Source: Natrarchaeobius oligotrophus (GTDB lineage Archaea > Halobacteriota > Halobacteria > Halobacteriales > Natrialbaceae). From it: a stretch of DNA of 62,821 bases. Position numbers and translations under genes: made by a program. Positions 17,787 to 27,471 of this stretch are shown piece after piece (position 1 is the first letter of the stretch; the number at the start of each line of letters is the position of its first letter). The notes under the pieces were generated by a model that saw only the letters and a program-made list of their open reading frames with translations, searched no databases and was not told where the DNA came from. The stretch covers positions 1 through 62,821 of the forward strand of contig NZ_REFZ01000018.1 of the NCBI RefSeq assembly GCF_003841465.1, in the 5' to 3' direction.

Positions 17787-17892
17787 TGACGGTCGTAAGA
17801 ATTCGAGCTACTTGAACTGTCGCGTCCGCAGAACGGTCCGGTCGACCGGCCGCCACCGCTCGAGTGCACGATCGCTGCAGACACGCCGGTGC

Positions 17893-19410
17893 TTACTCGC
17901 CCGACGGAAGCCGGTACGTCGGTCCCTCGTCCGTGTCCTGGATCTCGACGCCGAGCGCCTCGAGTTCGTCGCGCAACTCGTCGGCGCGGTCGTAGTTCCC
18001 GTCGGCCCGTTCGCGCTCGCGCACGTCGAGGACGAGCTCGACGACGTCGCCCGCGAGACCCGCCGTTCCATCGGTCTCGCCGACGAACGAGAGTCCTAGC
18101 ACGCCACCGAGTTCCTCGAGAGCCTCGACCGCCCGGTTGAGCCCGCGGTAGTCGAATTCGTCCGTCGAATCGGCGTCGGCCGATCGGCCGCTCTCGAGGT
18201 GTTTATTCACCGCGGTCGCGATCGACAGCAGCGCCGATTGCGCTTCGCGCGTGTTGAAGTCGTCGTTCATTGCTGCCGTGAACTCCTCGCGCGCCGTCGC
18301 GACCGCGGATCGAAGCTCGTCGTCTTCGACCTTGGTTCGCGCGGCCGGCGAGTCGAGCGCCTCGACCGCCGACTCGTGGGCTCGCTCGAGTCGATCCCAG
18401 CGCTCTTCGGCCTCCGCGATCGTCTCGTCGGAGTACAGCTGCGTGCTGTTGTACGAACCCGCCGTCAGGAACGTCCGGAGCGCGTTCGTCCCGTACCGTT
18501 CGACGGCTTCCTCGACGGTGACGAAGTTCCCCAGACTCGAGGACATCTTCTCGTCGTCCATCTGGAACAGCTCGCAGTGGAGCCAGTACCTCGCGAACTC
18601 GCGTCCGGTCGCGGCTTCGGACTGGGCGATCTCGTTTTCGTGGTGGGGAAAGACGAGGTCGCGGCCGCCGACGTGGACGTCGATCGTCTCACCCAGGTGG
18701 GTCATGCTCATCGCCGAACACTCGATGTGCCAGCCCGGACGACCCTCCCCCCACGGCGATTCCCAGGTCTGGCCGGCGGGCGGGTCGTCGCCGTGATCGA
18801 CGCCCTCGTGTCGGTGCTCGTGAACCGCGCTCTCGTCGACGGGACCGGCTTTCCACAGCGCGAAGTCGGCCGGATTTCGCTTTTCGCTCCGCTCGTCCGG
18901 GTCGCCCTGTGACTCGATCTCCTCGAGTTCCTGGTTCGAGAGCTTGCCGTACTCCTCGAAGCTCGTCACGTCGAAGTAGACCGATCCGTTGGATTCGTAG
19001 GCGTAGCCTTTCTCGACCAGCGTCTCGACGAGGTCGACGATCTCCGGAACGTGCTCGGAGACGCGTGGGTACACCTCCGCCCGGAGGAGGTTGAGCGAAC
19101 GCATGTCCGCGAGCGTTCGCTCGATGTAGCTCTCGGCGACCGACGCCTCGTCGCTGCCGAGGTCGTCTTCGCCAACGCGGGCGACGATCTTCTCGTTCAC
19201 GTCGGTGAAGTTCTCGACGTGACGAACCTCGTAGCCGAGGTGCTCGAGCCAGCGATGCATGACGTCGACGTGGACCCACGATCGGGCATGGCCCAGGTGG
19301 GGCGGATCCGACACCGTCAGGCCGCAGTAGTAGAGGAGAACGCTTTCGGGGTCCTGCGGCTCGAACGGCTCCGTCTCGCCCGTCAACGTGTTCGTCACGT
19401 ACAGGGTCAT
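17893..19410 (-). CDS. cysS: Cysteinyl-tRNA synthetase
   Basis: This class I synthetase charges tRNA(Cys). The 505-residue product has the HIGH motif as HLGH (38-41), the zinc ligands starting at Cys29, WHIECSAMSMTHLG, the PHHENEIAQSEA zinc/cysteine site, and the signature KMSSS (288-292). An anticodon-binding helical region follows, ending in the DALR-type tail RADELRDELEALGVEIQDT. The insertion around 185-220 (GPVDESAVHEHRHEGVDHGDD) is an acidic halophilic loop. The ATG at 19410 gives the family-standard N terminus TLYVTNTLTGE. Confidence 0.96.
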   Translation of the reverse strand: MTLYVTNTLTGETEPFEPQDPESVLLYYCGLTVSDPPHLGHARSWVHVDVMHRWLEHLGYEVRHVENFTDVNEKIVARVGEDDLGSDEASVAESYIERTLADMRSLNLLRAEVYPRVSEHVPEIVDLVETLVEKGYAYESNGSVYFDVTSFEEYGKLSNQELEEIESQGDPDERSEKRNPADFALWKAGPVDESAVHEHRHEGVDHGDDPPAGQTWESPWGEGRPGWHIECSAMSMTHLGETIDVHVGGRDLVFPHHENEIAQSEAATGREFARYWLHCELFQMDDEKMSSSLGNFVTVEEAVERYGTNALRTFLTAGSYNSTQLYSDETIAEAEERWDRLERAHESAVEALDSPAARTKVEDDELRSAVATAREEFTAAMNDDFNTREAQSALLSIATAVNKHLESGRSADADSTDEFDYRGLNRAVEALEELGGVLGLSFVGETDGTAGLAGDVVELVLDVRERERADGNYDRADELRDELEALGVEIQDTDEGPTYRLPSGE

Positions 19411-19478
19411 TATCCTGAGTTACCGGGGACGAAAGTTAAACCGTGTGATGAACGCGGACGGATGCGGGCGAGAACCCG

Positions 19479-19985
19479 TCACACCGACGTGGTGTCGACG
19501 ATCGACACTCGCTCGAGGGCGCTCTCGACCGCACGCAGCGCGTTCGCCCCCTCGAGACGATCGACGACGACCACGAGACTGTCGTCGCCAACTGCGGCCG
19601 CATCGGGATCGATCCCCTCGAGAGCGAGTCGCGCCAGCACCGCGGTGAGCGCCCCCGCGTCGACGTCTCCGGTCGCGACGATCGCGGTTTGCTCTCCGCC
19701 CCCGGGACCCAGCCCGGTGCCGGCGACCGTGACGAACGCCGATCCGTCGTTCGGATCGACGGGGCCGATCCCGCTTTCCATGCGTACCCGGACGTCGAGC
19801 GACTCCGTCTCGTACGCCGGTAGCTCGGCCGCGTAGCGTCGAAGCGCCGTCGCGATCGCGTCCGTCTCCCCGTCCACCTCGAGAAATCGGGCCGCGGCCG
19901 TGTAGTTGACGACGTCCGCACGCAGCGCCGTCACGAGAAACGGATGTTCCTCGACGGCGCGGCGCGTTTCACCTGCCAGTGACAT
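19479..19985 (-). CDS. Conserved haloarchaeal protein (DUF7523-like)
   Basis: This is a 168-residue protein of unknown function. Its N-terminal helix (SLAGETRRAVEEHPFLVTAL) and ADVVNYTAAARFL segment are followed by an ACT-like alpha-beta pattern. Two strands (IVATGDVDAGALTAVLARLA and DSLVVVVDRLEG) suggest a regulatory ligand-binding fold. The ATG at 19985 is chosen because the 9 residues before it are not family-like. It lies 68 bases upstream of cysS on the same strand and is probably co-transcribed with it. Confidence 0.65.
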   Translation of the reverse strand: MSLAGETRRAVEEHPFLVTALRADVVNYTAAARFLEVDGETDAIATALRRYAAELPAYETESLDVRVRMESGIGPVDPNDGSAFVTVAGTGLGPGGGEQTAIVATGDVDAGALTAVLARLALEGIDPDAAAVGDDSLVVVVDRLEGANALRAVESALERVSIVDTTSV

Positions 19986-20104
19986 GTTCACGAACGCGAA
20001 CCGAGAGAGCATAAGCGCGACGCCCGTTCGTCCCGCCTCCCCGGTCGATCGAACGTTGCGCGAGGACCGCGGCGTTTTTGCCGCGAGCGCCCCATCTCGC
20101 GAGT

Positions 20105-20353
20105 ATGAAACCCGAGGACGTCGAGGAACTCATCGAATCGAAGCTCGAGGACGCCGAGGCGACCGTCACGCACGCGCGCGACGAACACGACGACGATCAC
20201 CTGGCGGCGACGGTCGTCTCCCCGTCGTTCGACGGGCTCTCGCTGGTCCAGCAACACCAGCTGGTGTACGACGCCCTCGACGAGCACATGACGACCGACA
20301 TCCACGCCCTCGAGCTGTCGACGTACACGCCGGCGGAGTACGAGGACGCTTAG
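20105..20353 (+). CDS. BolA family protein
   Basis: This is an 82-residue BolA-like protein. The family helix-strand pattern is clear (EDVEELIESKLEDAEATVTHARD..., then the H-containing region LAATVVSPSFDGLSLVQQHQLVYDALDEHMTTDIHALELSTYTPAEY). BolA proteins pair with monothiol glutaredoxins in Fe-S handling in other organisms; that role here is inferred. The central VVSPSFDGLSLVQQHQ loop is the class signature. The gene is divergent from the DUF7523-like gene, with about 120 bases between them. Confidence 0.88.
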   Translation: MKPEDVEELIESKLEDAEATVTHARDEHDDDHLAATVVSPSFDGLSLVQQHQLVYDALDEHMTTDIHALELSTYTPAEYEDA

Positions 20354-20553
20354 CGGCCGATTCGGGAATCGGTCCGATCCGACGGACTCTCGAGGGCGCA
20401 CCGCTAGCCCGTCGTCCTCGTTCGTGCCGCCGTCCGTCGGTATCGGTACGACCGCACAGCGTTCACGGTTACAGCGCCACACAGTTTCAGCGGCCCCTAT
20501 CACACGATGATCGGAACCGCAGGTTTATCCTTCACTGCTGATACGATACTGGT

Positions 20554-21015
20554 ATGGAATCGCTTCACCCTCGAATCAGAGTGCTCTGGATCGGTCAGTG
20601 GGCGATCACGGCGATCGTGCTGGGTACGATTGCGCTCGTCGCCGATCGGTTGTTCGTCGACGTGCCAACGGCTCTGCAGGGGGGGATCGTCGTGGTCGGT
20701 TTCGTACTCGGGACCGTCTACGCGCTTCGTCTCTACCAGATCTGGAGGTTCGAGCTACAGTCCGACGCGCTGTATCTCGAACGCGGCGTCGTCACCTTCG
20801 TCGAGACGGCCGTTCCGTTCGTTCGCGTCCAGCACGTCGACACGCAGTTCGGACCGATCGAACGTGCGCTCGGGCTCTCGAGCGTCGTCGTCTACACGGC
20901 CGGCTCTCGAAACGCCGACGTTCGGATCCCTGGTCTGACGCCGGATCGCGCCCGCGAGTTACAGGACACGCTTCGGGACCTCGCCGTCGAGAGCGAGGCG
21001 GACGACGCCGTCTAA
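20554..21015 (+). CDS. bPH2 (YdbS-like) membrane protein
   Basis: The 153-residue protein has two N-terminal hydrophobic segments (WAITAIVLGTIALVADRLFV and GGIVVVGFVLGTVYALRLY) and then a bacterial PH-like domain (about 65-140: RFELQSDALYLERGVVTFVETAVPFVRVQHVD...). The phrase VPFVRVQHVDTQFGPIERALGLSSVVVYTAG is typical of YdbS. It ends 1 base before the YdbT-like gene, and the two form the conserved ydbS-ydbT pair. YdbS/YdbT resist some antimicrobial peptides in Bacillus; the haloarchaeal role is unknown. Confidence 0.85.
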   Translation: MESLHPRIRVLWIGQWAITAIVLGTIALVADRLFVDVPTALQGGIVVVGFVLGTVYALRLYQIWRFELQSDALYLERGVVTFVETAVPFVRVQHVDTQFGPIERALGLSSVVVYTAGSRNADVRIPGLTPDRARELQDTLRDLAVESEADDAV

Positions 21016-21016
21016 C

Positions 21017-22687
21017 ATGAACCGTCTCCACCCATTCAGCGCGGTGACGATGGCGATTCAGCAGGCGATCACCGGCTTTACCCTCCCGTTTTTCCTGGTG
21101 ATCTTCCTCTCGAGCGTCACCGACGTCGTCACCACCACCTGGGCGTTTGTGCTGGCTCCGGCCGGCCTCGTCCTCGGCGTCGCGTACGCGCTCGCGTACT
21201 ACTATCGGTTCGAGTACGGAATGACGTCGGACACGTTCGACGTTCAGTCGGGCGTGTTTTCCCGACGATCGCGCGAGATCCCGTACGGGCGCATTCAGAA
21301 CGTCGACATCGCTCGCGGGGTCGTCCAGCGCCTGCTCGGCCTCGCCGTCGTCTCGATCGAAACCGCCGGCGGCGGAAGCACCGAAGCAGCGCTGCGATTC
21401 GTCAGCGAGGGGGAGGCGAACCGCCTCCAGCGCCAGATTCGCAAGCGAACTGCCGAGGTGAAAGGCCGACAGCGCGAGCCCAGACCGAGTGCGGCCGACG
21501 AATCGACGACGACCGACGAGGAGCCGGTGGAACCGCGTCCCGACAAGCCGACGTCGCCTCGAGGCGCCGATCGGGGGCGTGAAGTGGCCGACGAGATCGG
21601 ACCGGCGGAGTCGAGTGAAGCGTCCGGATACGAGGTCGACCGCCGCCGCGAGCAACGCCTGTTCGACCTCAGATCGCGGGAGCTGTTGCTCTATGCGTTC
21701 ACCTCGTTTCGACCCGCGGCGGTCGCCGCGGTGTTGTTCCTGTTCTTTCTCGCGACCGATACGATCCTCGAGTACTTCGTCGCGATCGCACAGCCCGTCG
21801 GCGGTCCGGAGGACCTCGAAACCGGAACGACTGGAAGTTACGGCGTCTTGACCCTGGTGTCGTTCGTCAACGGCCTCGTCATCACCTACCTGCTGAGCGT
21901 CGCGTATACGTTCGCGACGTACTTCGGATTCCGGCTTAGCCGTGCCGACGAGGACTTCGTCTACGAGCGCGGGTTGCTCCAGCGATACAGCGGATCGATT
22001 CCCGCCGAAAAAGTTCAATCGGTGACCGTCACCGACAATCCGGCACAGCGGCTCATCGGCTACGCCGGCCTGTGGGTCGAGACGGCCGGGTACGGTCCGG
22101 ACAGTAGCGCCGGAAGCCAGTCGGCCGTTCCGCTCGCCAAACGCCGGCGCGTCTACACCTTCACGGAGAACCTGACCGACGTCGAACGTCCCAGGTTCCA
22201 CCGACCGCCGACGATCGCGCGGCGTCGGTACCTGGTTCGGTACTCCCTGATCGCTCTCGCGATCGTCGCCGTTGCGTTCGCCGTGACGCGCGTCACCGTC
22301 CTCGAGCGGTGGTACCTGGCCGTCGCGGTTTTCACCGCCGTTCCGCCGGCGGCCCACCTGCGCTACGTCAATCTCGGTTACTTCGTCGGCGAGGATCACC
22401 TCGTGATCAGACGCGGCTTCTGGCGACGACGAACGACGGTTGTTCCCTACTACCGGATCCAGACCGTCTCAACGCGCCGTTCGATCTTTCAGCGCCGCCT
22501 CGGGCTCGCGTCGCTGCTGGTCGACACTGCGAGCTCCCGAACGTTCTCCCAGGCGACGCCGACGATTTACGACGTCGACCTCGAGGACGCACGCGACGTC
22601 CACGAGACCGGCCGAAAACGACTCCAGTCGGCCCTTCGCGAACGGGCTCGGTCGGACGACCCCGGATTCTCGGTCGATTTCACCTGA
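21017..22687 (+). CDS. bPH2 (YdbT-like) multidomain membrane protein
   Basis: The 556-residue protein has three bPH2 modules separated by pairs of membrane helices. The modules are near residues 65-140 (REIPYGRIQNVDIARGVVQRLLGL), 305-385 (IPAEKVQSVTVTDNPAQRLIGY) and 460-535 (VVPYYRIQTVSTRRSIFQRRLGL). A charged linker of about 55 residues (150-210) follows the first. The gene directly follows the YdbS-like gene and should be translated with it. The triple-module layout is that of YdbT. Confidence 0.85.
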   Translation: MNRLHPFSAVTMAIQQAITGFTLPFFLVIFLSSVTDVVTTTWAFVLAPAGLVLGVAYALAYYYRFEYGMTSDTFDVQSGVFSRRSREIPYGRIQNVDIARGVVQRLLGLAVVSIETAGGGSTEAALRFVSEGEANRLQRQIRKRTAEVKGRQREPRPSAADESTTTDEEPVEPRPDKPTSPRGADRGREVADEIGPAESSEASGYEVDRRREQRLFDLRSRELLLYAFTSFRPAAVAAVLFLFFLATDTILEYFVAIAQPVGGPEDLETGTTGSYGVLTLVSFVNGLVITYLLSVAYTFATYFGFRLSRADEDFVYERGLLQRYSGSIPAEKVQSVTVTDNPAQRLIGYAGLWVETAGYGPDSSAGSQSAVPLAKRRRVYTFTENLTDVERPRFHRPPTIARRRYLVRYSLIALAIVAVAFAVTRVTVLERWYLAVAVFTAVPPAAHLRYVNLGYFVGEDHLVIRRGFWRRRTTVVPYYRIQTVSTRRSIFQRRLGLASLLVDTASSRTFSQATPTIYDVDLEDARDVHETGRKRLQSALRERARSDDPGFSVDFT

Positions 22688-22770
22688 CGCCACCCGGACG
22701 ATTTCCCGGCGTTCACCGTGCGCTCGTTCGATTCGGTGGATTTTACCCCGCCCGACGTGAGAGCCCGGAT

Positions 22771-24186
22771 ATGGGAGCAGAAGACGAGCACCGAATCGAG
22801 GAGGACAGTCTCGGGGAGATGCGAGTTCCGGCGGACGCCTACTGGGGGGCCCAGACCCAGCGCGCCATCGAGAACTTCCCCATCTCCGGCGTGACGTTCG
22901 GCCGGCGGTTCGTCCGCGCGCTGGGCGTCGTCAAGAAGGCCGCCGCGCAGGCCAACCGTGATCTCGAGTTGATCGACGAGGAGGTCGCGGAGGCGATCAT
23001 CGAGGCCGCCGACGAGGTCATCGCAGGCGAGCACGACGCCCAGTTCCCGGTCGACGTCTTCCAGACCGGCTCCGGAACGTCTTCGAACATGAACGCGAAC
23101 GAGGTCATCGCCAACCGCGCCGCCGAGATTACGGGAGCGGAGGTCGGCGACCGCGTCGTCCATCCCAACGACCACGTCAACTACGGCCAGTCGAGCAACG
23201 ACGTCATCCCGACGGCGATGCACGTCGCTTCGCTCGAAGCCGTCGAGAAGGACGTCATTCCCGCCCTCGACACCCTTCGCGAAACGCTCGAGGAGAAGGA
23301 AGCGGAGTTCGACGACGTCGTCAAGACCGGACGCACACACCTCCAGGACGCGACGCCGGTGACGCTCGGCCAGGAGTTCGGCGGCTACCGAACCCAGATC
23401 GAGAAGGGGCTCGGGCGGGTCGACAACGTCCGGGAACACCTCGCCGAACTCGCACTCGGCGGGACCGCGACCGGAACCGGACTGAACACCCACCCCGAGT
23501 TCCCGGGACGGGCCGCCGAGTACATCACCAAAGAGACTGGCGTCCAGTTCCGCGAGGCCGACGACCACTTCGAGGCCCAGGCCGCCCACGACGCGATGTC
23601 GGAAGCCCACGGCGCGCTTCGGGTCGTCGCCGGCTCGCTCAACAAGATCGCAAGCGACCTCCGACTGCTCGCGTCGGGTCCGCGAAACGGGCTCGGTGAG
23701 ATCGAACAGCCCCAGAACCAGCCCGGTTCGTCGATCATGCCCGGCAAGATCAACCCGGTCGTCGCGGAGGCCGTCAACCAGGTCCACAAGCAGGTCGTCG
23801 GCAACGACGCCGCCGTCTCCGCCGGCGCCGCCGAGGGACAGATCGACCTGAACCTCTACAAACCGCTGCTCGCGCACAACTTCCTGCAGTCGGCCGAAAT
23901 CGTCGCGAACGCGAGTACCGTCTTCGCTGATCGGTTCGTTCGACCGCTCGAGGCTAACCGTGAACACTGTGCGGACGCGGTCGAACAGTCGATGGCGCTT
24001 GCGACCCCGCTCAACGTTCACATCGGCTACGACAAAGCGAGCGAAGTGGCGAAAATCGCCACAGAGGAGGGAAAGACGATCCGTGAGGTCGCCCTCGAGA
24101 AAGGATATCTCGACGAGGACGAAGCCGACGAGGTGCTCGATCCCGCGAAGATGACTGAACGAGGAATACTCGGACAGGATACCTGA
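22771..24186 (+). CDS. fumC: Fumarate hydratase, class II
   Basis: This TCA-cycle enzyme interconverts fumarate and malate. The 471-residue product has the class II signatures: GTSSNMNANEVIANRA, HPNDHVNYGQSSNDVIPTAMH, KTGRTHLQDATPVTLGQE, and the superfamily signature GSSIMPGKINPV carrying the catalytic Ser loop. The length is standard. The start is the ATG at 22771 (MGAEDEHRIEEDSLGEMRVP), matching the family N terminus; the open frame upstream belongs to the preceding gene's region. Confidence 0.96.
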   Translation: MGAEDEHRIEEDSLGEMRVPADAYWGAQTQRAIENFPISGVTFGRRFVRALGVVKKAAAQANRDLELIDEEVAEAIIEAADEVIAGEHDAQFPVDVFQTGSGTSSNMNANEVIANRAAEITGAEVGDRVVHPNDHVNYGQSSNDVIPTAMHVASLEAVEKDVIPALDTLRETLEEKEAEFDDVVKTGRTHLQDATPVTLGQEFGGYRTQIEKGLGRVDNVREHLAELALGGTATGTGLNTHPEFPGRAAEYITKETGVQFREADDHFEAQAAHDAMSEAHGALRVVAGSLNKIASDLRLLASGPRNGLGEIEQPQNQPGSSIMPGKINPVVAEAVNQVHKQVVGNDAAVSAGAAEGQIDLNLYKPLLAHNFLQSAEIVANASTVFADRFVRPLEANREHCADAVEQSMALATPLNVHIGYDKASEVAKIATEEGKTIREVALEKGYLDEDEADEVLDPAKMTERGILGQDT

Positions 24187-24351
24187 TCTGACGGAAAACA
24201 GTGTACTCGATTCCGAGTATACGGTTCGATTGATCGGTCTTTTTTCCCTGTCGGTTCGATACAAATCGGCGTATTGAGGCCGAATCACGGTCGAATTGGG
24301 CGTAATAAAAGAACCCAAGCAGTTTTGGGGAACGCTCGCGTCTGACGAAAT

Positions 24352-24585
24352 ATGCACACTTGTCGCAACTGCAACCAGTCGTTCCAGACCGAGCTAGCGC
24401 TGGAACTTCACCGGGATACGTGCACGAAAGGACAGTTATTCTGCCAGGTCTGTGGAGACCGATTCCGCGAGCGTGACGCGACCCAGGACGGGTGGCACTA
24501 CGAGTGTCCGAGCGACGACTGCACCGGCGACGGGTTACAGGAGGATCTGTATCGAGTCGAAGACGTCCGGACGACGACGCACTGA
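24352..24585 (+). CDS. Small zinc-finger protein
   Basis: The 77-residue protein has two zinc-binding modules: a C2H2/C2HC-like finger (CRNCNQSFQTELALELHRDTC, ligands at 4, 7, 20 and 24) and a second one (CQVCGDRF...HYECPSDDC). Such small fingers are numerous in Halobacteria and mostly uncharacterised. An AT-rich tract (TAATAAAAGA) 40 bases upstream may be its promoter. It is probably monocistronic. Confidence 0.78.
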   Translation: MHTCRNCNQSFQTELALELHRDTCTKGQLFCQVCGDRFRERDATQDGWHYECPSDDCTGDGLQEDLYRVEDVRTTTH

Positions 24586-24683
24586 CCGCATAACCAACAT
24601 CTCGTCTCTTTCATCGGCTTTCGGTACCGTCACCGATTCTAACCAGCGGTGGACTCAACTGACTCCGAGCGTTAGATCCGGCC

Positions 24684-25160
24684 GTGTCGACCGACCGCGA
24701 TCGACAGCCGCCGAGCGCTAACCGTTCCTCGAGCGACTCCGCCGTCGATCCCCGAGCGCCGCGATTCGGCCAGTCGATCACCGGCGCGCTCTTGCTGGCC
24801 GGCGCGGCGTTACGAGAGCCGCTGCTCATATACGCGGTCGCGGTCATCCTCGGTGTCGCGGTCCTCTCGCGGTCGCGACTCGATCCGTACCAACTGCTCT
24901 GGCGATCGGTACTGAGACGGATCGTCGGCCGACCGAACGAGACGGAGCCCGCTGCTCCGCACCGCTTTGCGAAGTTGCTCGGGGCCGTGGGTGCCGTCGC
25001 CTCGTCGCTGCTGTTACTCGCCGGAGTGACGTCCGTCGGATACGCGATCGCCGCGCTCGTCGGAGTACTCGCGGCACTCGCGGCGACGACCGGATTCTGT
25101 CTGGGCTGTCGGATGTATCGCCAGGTTTCGTTCTTGCGATCTCGAGGTGTTCTGGGGTAA
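24684..25160 (+). CDS. DUF4395-family membrane protein
   Basis: The 158-residue protein has four hydrophobic segments. The DUF4395 features are visible: DPRAPRFGQSITGALLLAG at residues 22-40, and the C-terminal TGFCLGCRMYR with a CxxC pair. Members often accompany thiol/sulfur-relay genes, but none is adjacent here. The start is a GTG at 24684 because no ATG precedes the conserved PRFGQ segment. The first 20 residues are a polar extension. Confidence 0.78.
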   Translation: MSTDRDRQPPSANRSSSDSAVDPRAPRFGQSITGALLLAGAALREPLLIYAVAVILGVAVLSRSRLDPYQLLWRSVLRRIVGRPNETEPAAPHRFAKLLGAVGAVASSLLLLAGVTSVGYAIAALVGVLAALAATTGFCLGCRMYRQVSFLRSRGVLG

Positions 25161-25847
25161 GTTTGGTCCGATTCGACCACGACCGTTGAATATAGCAATC
25201 TGTGGTTTATACTGCGTATTTCGGTTCGGTCCACGAACTGTTCGGCCCACGGTTTAGGCGGCCGGATCGACGTCAGGCACGCAGTTCACACGCTGAGTCC
25301 TCGAGGACTACTCGAGTTCGAGACGGCTGGCGACCGCGTGACAGTCGAGTCGATCGGTGCGATTTCGAGCCGATTCGTCCGATCGGCGGTGTGCGGTGCG
25401 AGAGCGCGTGCGGTCGCTGTCCGCGTCGCTCCGATCTGTCGATCCGCCGTTGCAATTCGTGCAGTCGACAGACGCGACGACGCGTCGAAACTTGCCGCGC
25501 GATCGAGCCCGATTCGCTATGACGTCGGCGGGGGTCGAACGGCCGTGGGCTGGGCTGTGGGTAGCAACCCGAAGCGATTGCGGAGACGGAACGGGCGGTC
25601 ATCCACCCGATTCGAACGACTGACACGTCCTCGAGCGTTGCCGGCCCGGACCTGAGTCGACCAACTATATATTGAATCGTGTGACCATACGCCTGTAGAG
25701 TAGTATCTCAACTTGTAGCACGTTTATATCTATAATATCAATATTTAGGACCAGTTTTCCTGCTATATCAGGCCTAAAAGTTTTGATAAGGTCACTTAGA
25801 CTCACTGATGGGGTAGGTTAAAGGTCTCCGAGTTTGATGGGTGTGAT
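25161..25847. other. Intergenic region without recognisable gene
   Basis: The 687 bases between the DUF4395 gene and the DUF5805 gene carry only short shadow frames. From about 25660 to 25830 the DNA is markedly AT-rich (for example ATATCTATAATATCAATATT near 25727), which should include the promoter of the downstream recombinase pair. I see no RNA gene or repeat. Confidence 0.6.
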
Positions 25848-26258
25848 ATGAAACCCGGTGCGGATACGTCTCGAAAATCCGTCAAAACCTACGTGCCCGC
25901 CTACCAGAAAGACGAGTGGCAAGCACACGCGAAGGAACTCGAGATGAGTCAGAGCGAGTTCGTCCGGACGATGGTACAGGCCGGACGAAAGGGGTTCGAT
26001 CCCGACCGCGAGGAACCCGACTCTCCGGACGCTACCCCTGGGGGTAACGCCCTCGAAACGCGTGTCCTCGAGTTACTGTCCGATGACACGTACTCCTGGG
26101 ACGAACTGCTCGACGCGGTCAGCGACGACATCGAGTCGCGACTCGACGAGACCCTCGAGGAACTCCAGGCGACGGATCGAATTCGATACAGCGGCCGCCA
26201 CGGAGGATACGTGGTCGTGGACGACGCCGAAACAGCAAGTGGTGACGATGGCGACTGA
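25848..26258 (+). CDS. DUF5805-like regulator upstream of recombinase
   Basis: The 136-residue protein has an N-terminal region like a ribbon-helix-helix (SRKSVKTYVPAYQKDEWQAHAKELEMSQSEFVRTMVQAGRKG, residues 8-50: strand, helix, helix). An acidic linker and a C-terminal winged-helix-like segment follow (VLELLSDDTYSWDELLDAVSDDIESRLDETLEELQATDRIRYSG). Its end overlaps the start of the tyrosine recombinase by 11 bases, so the two are translationally coupled. It probably regulates or assists the recombinase; this is inference from context. Confidence 0.75.
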   Translation: MKPGADTSRKSVKTYVPAYQKDEWQAHAKELEMSQSEFVRTMVQAGRKGFDPDREEPDSPDATPGGNALETRVLELLSDDTYSWDELLDAVSDDIESRLDETLEELQATDRIRYSGRHGGYVVVDDAETASGDDGD

Positions 26259-27285
26259 ATCGACGCCGGAAGCGCTCGAGGATCCGATCGGGTACTTCCT
26301 CGACGATCAGCGCTATCACGGCAAGAGCGATCGGACGCTCGAGGCGTACCGTCGGGTGCTCCGGGAGTTCGAACGGTTCGTTCGCGAGGAGTTCGGCGTC
26401 GAGGCGATGGGCGAGGCCACCAGACGTGAGTGTATGGCCTGGATACACTCGCTGCGTGGCGGATACGAGTCGAGTACGATCGCGACGTACGCGTCGTATC
26501 TCAACCGATTCTACGACTACATGAACCGAATCGGGACGTTCGACGAGAATCCGATGGCGCTCGTAATGGAGGAACTGTCGGAGTCGATCGACTCGAATCC
26601 GACCCGGCGGGACGTTTCGATCGCCGAGATGCGGTCGTTCGTCGATTCGATCGGCCACCCGCTCGAGCGCGGGCTCGTCGTCACGCTGTTGAAGACGGGG
26701 ATGCGCGTCGGCGAGCTCTGTAACCTGGACCTGCGCGACCTGCGCGTCGCAGGCGACGGACTGGATCTCGAGTGGACGCCACGGGTCGAACTGGATCGAC
26801 GGCCGTCGTCGCTGTTCGTCTCCGCGGAGCCTGCTCGGGGGACGCGGGTCAACGGCGAAGAACGAACCGCCTCGAACAAGCGAAAGCGAAATACGGTCGT
26901 CCCCGTCGACGAGGAGCTCCGGACGGCGCTATCCGAGTGGCTCGCGATCCGTCCCGATCCGATCTCGCCTGCGGATCCGCTCTTTCTGGACACCGGACAG
27001 GACTGGGGGCGACGGCTGGCCCCGTCGGACGTCAGGTACGTCGTCGAAAAGCACGCTCGAGAGCGCGGCTGGTATCGAACCGGTGGCGGAACGACCGAAA
27101 ACGTCACGCCCCACTACTTTCGACACTTCTTCACGACGCACCTGCGGGATCGGACCGGCGACCGCGGAATCGTCCAGTACCTCCGGGGCGACGTCGCGAG
27201 CGACGTGATCGACACGTACACGCACGACTGGGGCGACCGCGTCCGGGAGACGTACCTCGAGCACATCTACTCTGTGACGGCGTGA
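26248..27285 (+). CDS. XerC/D-like tyrosine recombinase
   Basis: The 345-residue site-specific recombinase has an N-terminal SAM-like core-binding domain (about 12-100). Its catalytic domain carries Arg153 in KTGMRVGELCNL, His289/Arg292 in HYFRHFF, and a C-terminal tyrosine (Tyr324 in VIDTYTH, or Tyr336). No att repeats or prophage genes are nearby. It therefore looks like the chromosomal recombinase found with DUF5805 across Halobacteria, not a phage integrase. The ATG at 26248 lies inside the preceding gene. Confidence 0.88.
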   Translation: MATESTPEALEDPIGYFLDDQRYHGKSDRTLEAYRRVLREFERFVREEFGVEAMGEATRRECMAWIHSLRGGYESSTIATYASYLNRFYDYMNRIGTFDENPMALVMEELSESIDSNPTRRDVSIAEMRSFVDSIGHPLERGLVVTLLKTGMRVGELCNLDLRDLRVAGDGLDLEWTPRVELDRRPSSLFVSAEPARGTRVNGEERTASNKRKRNTVVPVDEELRTALSEWLAIRPDPISPADPLFLDTGQDWGRRLAPSDVRYVVEKHARERGWYRTGGGTTENVTPHYFRHFFTTHLRDRTGDRGIVQYLRGDVASDVIDTYTHDWGDRVRETYLEHIYSVTA

Positions 27286-27471
27286 CGGTTCGTAGCCAGT
27301 ATCGGTAATCGAACCCATCTTGCGTTAGCAGGTGTAGACGAGACGAATAAATCGTATGTGGCTATACGGACTGTCCGGATCCGATCGGTTGGAAGATCCC
27401 ACCGCTGAACGGCCACTCGGGGTGGGAAGCGCTCCTCTCGAACGCCCGTCAGGAACGACTTTTGCGGACTC

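Noticed and set aside
20430-20516. A further copy of the 82-bp inverted-repeat element
   Set aside because: Only scattered similarity (TCGGTAC, TTACAGCG) remains; the ends cannot be matched.
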